From the NCBI GenBank assembly GCA_028818695.1, contig JAPPNK010000004.1:62001-126000 (forward strand): a stretch of DNA of 64,000 nt, given 5' to 3'. The stretch is from Candidatus Poribacteria bacterium (GTDB lineage: Bacteria; Poribacteria; WGA-4E; GCA-2687025). A program made the position numbers and the translations under genes. This document shows, in pieces, positions 41,797-48,995 of this stretch. The notes under the pieces are model-generated. The model made no database searches. It was not told where the DNA came from and worked only from the letters and a program-made list of their open reading frames with translations. How positions within the stretch are numbered: position 1 is the first letter of the stretch; each line of letters opens with the position of its first letter.

Positions 41797-42516
41797 ATGA
41801 ACACAACTGCTGCTGAGACTCAAAAAGCGCCGAAGCGAAAAACATACCAATCGTCAAGCGAAACGCGCGCATACGCTATCCATCTTTACAAACAAGGGCT
41901 GTCGTTGAAAGAAGTCGGCGCTGCTGTCGGCTTCTCACACGAGGCGGTGCGCAAATGGATGCCTACGAACCTGAAACGCAAGAAAACAATCAAATCCATA
42001 GGCGCCCGCACCCTGACAATAGAAACCGCACGCGAAATTGCGGAGCTGCTACAGCAGGGCATTGCCTTAGTAAAAGTCGCCGAGAAAGTCGGTGCGAAAC
42101 CTCCAACCCTATACACATGGGCTGTCAAAGGCGGCGACTCGCGCGCCGAAGAAAAGCTGCGCATCATTCACAATGCCTACCCCTTTACATACCGCGGCTC
42201 CGACGAAAAGACAAGACAACGCGCAATAGCCATGCGCAAGAGCGGCATGACGTATTTTAACATCGCCAAAGCGACAGGATACTGCGAGTACACAATACGC
42301 CGATGGATGCCTAAAGGCATCACGATTTCAGCCAACGCCGCGCCCCATAATCTGCGCAAGCGCCACAGCACTCCAAAGGAGCGCGCATACGCCTTAAAGA
42401 TGATCAAAAACGGGGCGACGTTTAGACAAACATCTCTTGCAACTGGATTTACGAAAGACACGATCCATAGATGGGTTCGCCAAGCGACCAATCTCAAAAG
42501 AAAGGATGCGCCATAA
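41797..42516 (+). CDS. Protein of four tandem helix-turn-helix units
   Basis: A 239-residue basic protein that is almost entirely HTH repeats: residues about 25-58 (AYAIHLYKQGLSLKEVGAAV...VRKWM), 78-113 (EIAELLQQGIALVKVAEKVG...LYTWA), 140-174 (RAIAMRKSGMTYFNIAKATG...IRRWM) and 195-230 (YALKMIKNGATFRQTSLATG...IHRWV). Each has a terminal Trp (54, 108, 170, 226). The units resemble the homeodomain-like HTH of transposases and resolvases, but there is no catalytic domain. GGAGGCGGGAGC precedes the ATG. It lies between two imperfect direct repeats and beside a broken excisionase-like gene, suggesting a mobile or accessory origin. Function unknown beyond probable DNA binding. Confidence 0.75.
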   Translation: MNTTAAETQKAPKRKTYQSSSETRAYAIHLYKQGLSLKEVGAAVGFSHEAVRKWMPTNLKRKKTIKSIGARTLTIETAREIAELLQQGIALVKVAEKVGAKPPTLYTWAVKGGDSRAEEKLRIIHNAYPFTYRGSDEKTRQRAIAMRKSGMTYFNIAKATGYCEYTIRRWMPKGITISANAAPHNLRKRHSTPKERAYALKMIKNGATFRQTSLATGFTKDTIHRWVRQATNLKRKDAP

Positions 42517-42693
42517 CAACAGAGTAAGGGCGGGTCGGGTCATCTCGACAACCTGCAGCTGTTGTGCGGCGCATACAACTCAACGAGGGGAGCCGCGATC
42601 AGCGTTCCTGGCGCCGAGCTTCGGCGCAACGGCATTCTTTGACGACAGTTTATCCGCTGTCTATCATGCCTCATCCTGCTAGGCGCGCCCTGT

Positions 42694-44838
42694 TTATTCT
42701 TCAATAACAGGCGGGGGGTCGGTCTCCAGAGCCATGCGCGGCGCGGCGAGAACGCGCGTGAAGACGGCGTCCAGCAGCTTCGCTTTCAGCTCCTCTTCCA
42801 AACCGAACGTCTCAAAGAAACGGTCAATATGCGGGGCGAGAACCTCTATATCCTCCTCGTCCAGCGGAGCCTCCCGCACGATGAGCGGCATCCGGTATTT
42901 GCTGTCGTAGAGCCGCCGGACGCGCAGAATCGCTTCTTCTTCCAGCAACGGCTCCATCAGGTCCAGCGTCAGCGCGGGCAGCGCCATGATCTGCCGCAGC
43001 GCGCCGTCCGCGATCAGCCCATCGATCTGGAGCGTCTCAAGATAGCTCTCGACATCGACTCGGTTCGGCACATAGCCGACGCATCCGCGGTCCACTTTCC
43101 CGCGGATGTAGATGCGCCCGCCGAGCATCCCTGGGGCGACAAAATCGCCCACAATCTGCGCGTCCGAGCCGCATTCCAGTTCGGCGAGTCCCAGAACGGC
43201 GATCGTCCCTCCCGACATATATTCGCCGAGATAGTTGCCCGCGCGCCCGCCCGCCATGATGACCGGCCGCCTGTCCACATACTGGCGCATGAGGATCCCT
43301 GCGCGGTTGCCGATGTCGCCGCGCACATAGATTCGCCCGCCTTGAAGCGCCTGTCCCAGGACGTCGCGCGCGCTGCCGTGTATCGTGATGCTGCCGTCAT
43401 GCATGGTGTCGGCGGTATCGTCGGCGGCGTTGCCCCACACGGAGATGTGCGCGCCCTCGTTGAAGTTGGCGAGGCAGTTGCCGGGCGCGCCATGCAGCGT
43501 CAAATGCGTTTCGGGCGGCAGGTTGACGGCAAGGTAACGCTGCCCCCTTACCCGCAGGATGTGGATGTTTTTCGCGCCGTCTTCGGAGACCTTGCGTATC
43601 TCGCGGTTGAGCGTCTCATATTCCATTCCTGTCGCGTCAATGACGGCGTCCGGCGTGGATTTGTCCGCAGGCCGCTTGAGGTTGGTGAACTCAAACATGA
43701 CGCGGTTTGGCGCAAGCCCGCGCTCAATGAACCCTTCTTTTCCGCTTGCCAGGACATATCTCCCAGGGTCGCATCCCCACACCGCCGCATTGGGCGACAA
43801 GACTCGTATTTCGCACTCTTCGGAGGCGAGATAGATGCGGTCTTCGTCTTCGCCCACAACGAACGGGCGAAACTTCAAGCGGTCAATGATGCCGAGCATA
43901 TGCACATCCTCATCGTCCGCATGCCCCGCGACGACAGCGAAGGGACCGTCCAGATGCGACCCGACATAGTTCATGGCGAGCTGCTGTAACCGCTGTTCGT
44001 CGATGCCTTCGTCCGCTTCGATGCGCTTCCACCAGCGCTCGTAAGGGGAGGTGAGCGTGAGCGCAGCCTCCGGCAGGGAGAGCTGTTCGACGCGCGTCAG
44101 ATAATCGATGAGGCAGCAGATCAGCTCGCTGTCATTTCCGACGACGCTTTCAACGCCGGCGGAGCGCATGAACGGTATATTTCCGCCAAAGGAGGAAACG
44201 TCGCCGTTATGGACAATAGACCATTCCATGAGCGAGAACGGATGCGACCAGATCGGATAGGCGCCGGGCGAGTTGGTCGGCTGGCGCGTGTGGGCGATCC
44301 ACATGCGCGCGGAGAGCGCCGGGTCCAACATGCCGTACTCTTCGGCGACGTCGCTCGGGTATCCGACGCCTTTGAAAGTGACGTGGTGTTTGGCTGAAGA
44401 ATAGACGCGCGCTCGGAAAACGCCGTCCGCCTCCAGTCGCGCGTTGATCTCCATTGCGGCGTTGAAGAGTATCTCGTCGTCCGCGAGAACGTACGCCTCC
44501 CAGGTCGCCATGGTGGAGGCGCTGGCGAAGTCAGGCGGCGTTTCGTGAACGATCTGCAAGCCCTCCGGCGCGAACGATTCGAGCGTTTTTCGCGCTTCGG
44601 CGTACGCTTCGTTGTTTAGCACAAACGTGCGGAGGGTGACATATTTTTCGGGGAAGGCGTCGATTTTAAAGCCTGTGAAGCCCGCCCCGAACTTGCTGCC
44701 TCTAAAACGGGCGCATTCAATCGCGGTGAGCGTTTCGTCGCTGCGGATGGGCGGGGCGTGCGACTTGGCGAGAATGCCGAGAACCCCGCATCCGTCATGG
44801 TGGATTGGTATCTTGTCGTGTCGAAATCGCGCTGGCAT
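42694..44838 (-). CDS. Glutamate synthase-type GATase plus GXGXG protein
   Basis: 714 residues combining a class II glutamine amidotransferase domain (about 14-420) and a GltB C-terminal GXGXG beta-helix (about 430-640). DGCGVLGIL has the would-be nucleophile Cys17, and MWIAHTRQPTNSPGAYPIWS and EWSIVHNGDVSSFGGN are GATase motifs. The GXGXG part shows repeated GGxIxVxG turns (HDGSITIHGSARDVLGQALQ, GGRIYVRGDIGNRAGI, SGGTIAVLGLAELECG). Because Cys17 must become N-terminal, removal of a 16-residue propeptide is implied. It is a split glutamate synthase with the FMN-domain gene 15 bp upstream in the same operon. Confidence 0.85.
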   Translation of the reverse strand: MPARFRHDKIPIHHDGCGVLGILAKSHAPPIRSDETLTAIECARFRGSKFGAGFTGFKIDAFPEKYVTLRTFVLNNEAYAEARKTLESFAPEGLQIVHETPPDFASASTMATWEAYVLADDEILFNAAMEINARLEADGVFRARVYSSAKHHVTFKGVGYPSDVAEEYGMLDPALSARMWIAHTRQPTNSPGAYPIWSHPFSLMEWSIVHNGDVSSFGGNIPFMRSAGVESVVGNDSELICCLIDYLTRVEQLSLPEAALTLTSPYERWWKRIEADEGIDEQRLQQLAMNYVGSHLDGPFAVVAGHADDEDVHMLGIIDRLKFRPFVVGEDEDRIYLASEECEIRVLSPNAAVWGCDPGRYVLASGKEGFIERGLAPNRVMFEFTNLKRPADKSTPDAVIDATGMEYETLNREIRKVSEDGAKNIHILRVRGQRYLAVNLPPETHLTLHGAPGNCLANFNEGAHISVWGNAADDTADTMHDGSITIHGSARDVLGQALQGGRIYVRGDIGNRAGILMRQYVDRRPVIMAGGRAGNYLGEYMSGGTIAVLGLAELECGSDAQIVGDFVAPGMLGGRIYIRGKVDRGCVGYVPNRVDVESYLETLQIDGLIADGALRQIMALPALTLDLMEPLLEEEAILRVRRLYDSKYRMPLIVREAPLDEEDIEVLAPHIDRFFETFGLEEELKAKLLDAVFTRVLAAPRMALETDPPPVIEE

Positions 44839-44853
44839 ATTCTTCCAGCCCTC

Positions 44854-47292
44854 CTATCGCCCTGCCGGTTTGACGTCAAGCAGTTCTCTCGCGTTCGGGT
44901 CAAGATCGACGGAACGCAGCAGCTCGCGGCTTCCGAGCAGCGTTGTGACGCTGGATGTCCCGGCGGCTCCTAAGAGCAGTTTCAATTCTTTTTGCGTCGC
45001 CCAGTAATAGTTTTCCAGCCGAATGGGAGCGTCCGGCGATTCAAAGTCGACCTCGTCGTCCAGATCGCCGCCGGCGCGCCCGACAGCCGCAATCAGCGCC
45101 GCGTCCCCGATGCCCGCCGCGTCCGCGCCGAGAGCGATCAGCTTGAAGATGTCGTCCGCTCCGCGCAGCCGCTCCGACGACGCGAGCAGGTTCACACGGC
45201 ACCGCGCTGCCGTTTCCCCGTTTTCAGAAAAACGCATCGCCATATCGGCAATCGAGAGCGCAATCTCCAGCGGATAATGCTGATCGGACGACAGGTCGGA
45301 GACCACCTCGCCCGTTTCGGCGTTCACTTCGTCCCGTATGATGATCGCGTCCACATGGGCGTCCGCCAGCCGTTTCACTCGGCGGTGGATGTTGCGGATC
45401 GGCGGCGTGCGGACAAAAACGGGCTTCCCGTAGGCGCGTTTGAGCGACTCGACGCGCAGCGGCAGCCTGTCCCGGTCGGCGCGGTCTTCAATGAGAAACG
45501 CGGCAACCTGTTCGCCCATCCCCGCAGGCGGCGCGTCTTCAGACATCAGATCAAGCGCGACGGCGCGCCCGTACCGCGCGATGCGCTCATCCATGACATC
45601 CATCGAAACGACGGCAAGCGCACCGACCGCCGACGCCGTTCGCGCGATGAGCGCATGCGCCTCAGGCTCAAGACGGTCGTATCGGGACAGATCGAAGAAG
45701 CAGGGGGAGGCAAGCCGCGTCTTCCCGCCGGCGAGATAGACGCTCGTCTCAATCTCTTCGCGGTACGGGTCAACGCTCGGCCGTGTGACCTGCGCGCCGT
45801 CGGAACGCAGCCAGTCGCAGATGACGCGCGGCGGCTCAACAAACGGCGGCGACTGGCTTCCCATGCTCGTGATGAGCGCCTCGCCTGTGTCGGCGTTCGC
45901 TTTGATATGGTTGATGCGCCAGGGCGTCCAGAAGTCGGGCGCCTCCGTCGGTTCGTCCGTTTCCGTTCGGCTTTTGGGCGCGGAACGGCCGCCGGCGCGT
46001 TCCAGCCCCAGTATTTCAAGCGTTTCGTCGTTCAAATTGATCGCTTTGAGCGCGTTCCGGTTCCCGATCAGCTGATTCATCGAGTCGTATCCGAGCTCGT
46101 CCAGAAGCAGCTCTATCTCTTCTTTGAGGCCGTTCACAAACTGAATGCACCGCTCGGTCGCCCAGTCGATATCCAGCAGACGGTGCGGTTTTTGAGTGGC
46201 GAGCGCCGTTGGACATTTGCCGGTATGGCAGCGATGCACCATGACGCACCCCATGGCGATGAGCGGGCCCGTACCCATCATAGAGGCGTCGGCGCCGAGC
46301 GCTGCCAGTTTCAGCATGTCGGTCGAACTGGTGACTCCTCCGCCGGCGATGATGGAGACGCGGTTCCGCAGCGGTTCGCCGTCCATCATCTGTTCGCGCA
46401 GCATCTGGTCGCTCGCGGCGACGGCGATCTCAATCGGTATGCCGACATTGTCGCGTATCACCTCCGGCGTCGCGCCCGTCCCGGCGAGATGCCCGTCGAT
46501 GACGACGCCGTCCCCGCCCATCCGCGCGATCCCGCATGCGACATACGGCACATAGTTCGTTGCGGCGACCTTCACATAAACGGGCTGCCCTGTCGCCAGT
46601 TTGAGCGCCCAGATGCGCTGCCCCAGGTCTTCGATGGAGTAGATGTCGTGGTGCGGCGCCGGCGAGATGGCGTCCCGCCCTTCCGGTATGCGGCGCGTGG
46701 ACGGTATGTCGCCGACAACTTTCATGCCGGGCAGGTGTCCGCCGATGCCCGGTTTCGCCCCCTGCCCGATCTTGATGAAGATGGCGGAGCCGGATTTGAG
46801 CGTTTCAAGGTCGACGCCGAACCGAGCGGACGCCCATTGCACGTTGAACCGTTTGAGATGGCGTATGTCGGGATGGAGGCCGCCTTCGCCGGTTCCGGAG
46901 AGAATGCCGGTCGCTTCGGCGGAGCGCACCAGCGCCTTGACCGCCTCGGCATGTATCGCGCCGAACGACATGTCGCCCCAAACAAGCGGCGCGGCGAGCG
47001 GTATCGGTTTCGTTCCGTTGAAGCCGTTCAGTTGGACGCTGATGTCGGGCTGCGGACGTTCGCCGCGTCCATTTTCGGCTGGAGAGAGACGGATGCGGTC
47101 TCTCAGGGAGCGGGAGTTGGCGGCGTATTGGGCGGCGTCGTCCAGGCTGCGGATCGCCGCTTTTCCCGTTTCGGACAGCTGGCGCATATATTCGATTCGG
47201 TCGGGCGACCAGAATTCGCCCCGCGCAACGCCTTTCGGGGTCGGAATTCGAAGGTAGGAGTTGATCGTTTTGACAGCGCGTATTTTTTTCAA
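44854..47292 (-). CDS. Glutamate synthase FMN-domain protein with a degenerate second copy
   Basis: 812 residues. The first half (about 25-430) is a glutamate synthase FMN TIM barrel: LVWGDMSFGAIHAEAVKALV, GEGGLHPDI, IKIGQGAKPGIGGHLPG, HHDIYSIEDLGQRIWALK, VIDGHLAGTGATPEV, and the 3Fe-4S cysteines in GCVMVHRCHTGKCP (349, 355, 360). The second half (about 453-812) starts FWTPWRINHIKANADTGEAL, echoing FWSPDRIEYMRQLSETGKAA at residue 27. It ends like the first half (LLGSRELLRSVDLDPNAREL against IGNRNALKAINLNDETLEIL) but has lost the Fe-S cysteines and flavin motifs. Translation appears to start at TTG 47292. It pairs with the downstream GATase-GXGXG gene. Confidence 0.85.
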   Translation of the reverse strand: MKKIRAVKTINSYLRIPTPKGVARGEFWSPDRIEYMRQLSETGKAAIRSLDDAAQYAANSRSLRDRIRLSPAENGRGERPQPDISVQLNGFNGTKPIPLAAPLVWGDMSFGAIHAEAVKALVRSAEATGILSGTGEGGLHPDIRHLKRFNVQWASARFGVDLETLKSGSAIFIKIGQGAKPGIGGHLPGMKVVGDIPSTRRIPEGRDAISPAPHHDIYSIEDLGQRIWALKLATGQPVYVKVAATNYVPYVACGIARMGGDGVVIDGHLAGTGATPEVIRDNVGIPIEIAVAASDQMLREQMMDGEPLRNRVSIIAGGGVTSSTDMLKLAALGADASMMGTGPLIAMGCVMVHRCHTGKCPTALATQKPHRLLDIDWATERCIQFVNGLKEEIELLLDELGYDSMNQLIGNRNALKAINLNDETLEILGLERAGGRSAPKSRTETDEPTEAPDFWTPWRINHIKANADTGEALITSMGSQSPPFVEPPRVICDWLRSDGAQVTRPSVDPYREEIETSVYLAGGKTRLASPCFFDLSRYDRLEPEAHALIARTASAVGALAVVSMDVMDERIARYGRAVALDLMSEDAPPAGMGEQVAAFLIEDRADRDRLPLRVESLKRAYGKPVFVRTPPIRNIHRRVKRLADAHVDAIIIRDEVNAETGEVVSDLSSDQHYPLEIALSIADMAMRFSENGETAARCRVNLLASSERLRGADDIFKLIALGADAAGIGDAALIAAVGRAGGDLDDEVDFESPDAPIRLENYYWATQKELKLLLGAAGTSSVTTLLGSRELLRSVDLDPNARELLDVKPAGR

Positions 47293-47332
47293 GGCGGCGC
47301 CTCATGTTGGCAGTTCTGTTAATCCAACCTGT

Positions 47333-47360
47333 ATGATAGCAGAACGATTGGCAAAGTCAA
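47333..47360 (-). promoter_or_regulatory. Promoter of the glutamate synthase operon
   Basis: On the minus strand TTGACT (47355-47360) and TATCAT (47333-47338) are 16 bp apart, about 40 bp upstream of the TTG start. Confidence 0.5.
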
Positions 47361-47513
47361 GTCGATACGCCGACTTCACGCATAAAGTCGGGGCGTCATG
47401 ACGCGCGAACCGAGATGACCGACGGAAAAGCCTCCGCCCCTACACGCTCAAAAACTCTCCAAACCCTCCTTGTCGAGGGGGCTTCCATTCAAAAATGCGG
47501 TTGCGTTCGCCGT

Positions 47514-47547
47514 CGTATCGGCGTACCATGCGCCTGTTGAACCGATA
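47514..47547 (+). promoter_or_regulatory. Possible promoter/operator of ridA
   Basis: TTGCGT (47500-47505), 17 bp, TACCAT (47523-47528). The -10 lies inside an inverted repeat GTATCGG (47514-47520) / CCGATAC (47541-47547). The rest of the 281-bp gap back to the glutamate synthase start shows no gene. Confidence 0.3.
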
Positions 47548-47573
47548 CCGTCATTCGTAGAAAGGGCGTCAGG

Positions 47574-47969
47574 ATGCGCGAAATCATCGCCACCAACAAG
47601 GCAGGACCGCCGGCAGGAGCCTACTCGCAAGCGGTCAAGGTCGGAAACCTTGTCTTCACCGCCGGCATGGGTCCCAACGATCCGTCGACAGGCAAACTCG
47701 TCCACGCAGACGACATCTACAAGCAAACGATTCGCACGCTGGAAAATCTGCAAGCCGCGCTCGAAGCCGCTGGAACCTCGCTGGAACATGCCGTTCGGTG
47801 CGGCGTCTTTATCCACGACATCGGCGAATGGCTCACCTTCAATGAAGCGTACCGCTCCTTCTTTTCCCGCTTCGACGCGCCCCCGCCCGCTCGGACGACC
47901 ATCTCTGTCGGCGGGTTCCCAGAAGGGATGACCGTCGAAATCGATGTCATCGCGGTCGTTCCCGATTAA
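47574..47969 (+). CDS. ridA: RidA family enamine/imine deaminase
   Basis: A 131-residue RidA/YjgF protein, which hydrolyses reactive 2-aminoacrylate formed by PLP enzymes. AGPPAGAYSQAVKVGNLVFT, QTIRTLENLQAALEAAGTSL, VRCGVFIHDIGEW, FNEAYRSFF and PPARTTISVGGFPEG with the catalytic Arg are all in place. Length is normal. It overlaps the end of convergent corA by 4 bp. Confidence 0.92.
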   Translation: MREIIATNKAGPPAGAYSQAVKVGNLVFTAGMGPNDPSTGKLVHADDIYKQTIRTLENLQAALEAAGTSLEHAVRCGVFIHDIGEWLTFNEAYRSFFSRFDAPPPARTTISVGGFPEGMTVEIDVIAVVPD

Positions 47970-48910
47970 AGCTTATGCTTACGCTTCAACCATATCAGCG
48001 CTCCTCCGCTCAACAGAGCCGAAAGGCACAGGATGAGCGCAAACCCGTACGGCGACTCCTGCAGCGGCAGACGCACGTTCATTCCAAACAGCCCGGCAAG
48101 CAGCGTCGGTATGGTGAGAACGAGCGTTACAACCGCCAAAAAGCGCATGACGGCGTTCAGGTTGTTGGAAACGATTGAGTTGAAGGCGCTCATCGTCTGA
48201 TTGAGAAAATCGGCGGCGGTCTCCGCCATTTTCGCCGCCAGCCGCGTCTCGCTGATCGCGTCCTCAAGCAGGGCGCGGTCCTCCTCCGGGATGGCGCGGA
48301 GCAGCTGCGTCCGCCGAAGCCGTTCCAGAACCGCCTCGTTGCCCTGCAGCGCCTTGATGTAGTAGGCGAGCCGCTTTTGCAGGTTGAGCAGCGCGATGGC
48401 GTCCTCGTTCCGCTGCGACTCCTCAAACATCGCCTCCACATCTTCAAACTCGCGGTAAAGAGCGCGCACCCGCTCAATGAACTGACGGGCGGCGATCAGG
48501 AAAATGCGGAGCGCCAATTGGCTTGGGTAGTCGGTCGAATAGATCTGCCAGTTGCTGTTGACGATTTCGGAGGCGACGCCCGTGTCGACAGGCGAGATCG
48601 TCACAACATGCTCCCTCGGACTGACGGCGATGGCGAACGGCATGGTGTTCTGACGCGGCGACAGATGCGGCGATTCAAGGCTGGGGACGCGCAAGACGAC
48701 AAGCAGCGCGCCTTCGGGGTCGTACCGCTGAACGTAGGGTCTTGTTTCTAGGTTGAGCGGCGCGGCTGCGCACTCTTCGGGTATGTCAAGCGTTTTGTGG
48801 ATGGCGGCGATTTCGTCGGGGGTCGGGCAAACGGCGTGTATCCATCTGCCGCCGCACAGCTCCTCTGTTTCGTTCAGGACGCCGGCGACAGATTGAAAAA
48901 CGCGGATCAT
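47966..48910 (-). CDS. corA: CorA-type magnesium/cobalt transporter
   Basis: A 314-residue CorA. A large cytoplasmic alpha/beta domain, a long stalk helix rich in charged residues (RVRALYREFEDVEAMFEESQ onward) and two C-terminal transmembrane helices are separated by the selectivity loop. The first helix ends in the diagnostic GMN (LLAGLFGMNVRLP), followed by FALILCLSALLSGGALIWL and the basic tail KRKHKL. CorA pentamers import Mg2+ along the membrane potential. It stands alone. Confidence 0.92.
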   Translation of the reverse strand: MIRVFQSVAGVLNETEELCGGRWIHAVCPTPDEIAAIHKTLDIPEECAAAPLNLETRPYVQRYDPEGALLVVLRVPSLESPHLSPRQNTMPFAIAVSPREHVVTISPVDTGVASEIVNSNWQIYSTDYPSQLALRIFLIAARQFIERVRALYREFEDVEAMFEESQRNEDAIALLNLQKRLAYYIKALQGNEAVLERLRRTQLLRAIPEEDRALLEDAISETRLAAKMAETAADFLNQTMSAFNSIVSNNLNAVMRFLAVVTLVLTIPTLLAGLFGMNVRLPLQESPYGFALILCLSALLSGGALIWLKRKHKL

Positions 48911-48995
48911 CGGCTCATCCAGTAGGCATTGACGGGTCTCCCTTAGAATAGTAGCATGGAGAGCGGCGCAAACAGGTTGAAAACAGCGCTTCCTT

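Noticed and set aside
44992-47322. A 776-codon open frame on the plus strand opposite the glutamate synthase FMN gene
   Set aside because: It is antisense to a clearly conserved protein, is Arg/Asp/Gly-rich without any motif, and arises from the biased codon use of the real gene. The same holds for long antisense frames at 24180-25193, 32862-34124 and 42829-43989.
47400-47573. A coding region in the gap before ridA
   Set aside because: Frames there are short and antisense or share no features; only promoter-like and inverted-repeat signals could be supported.
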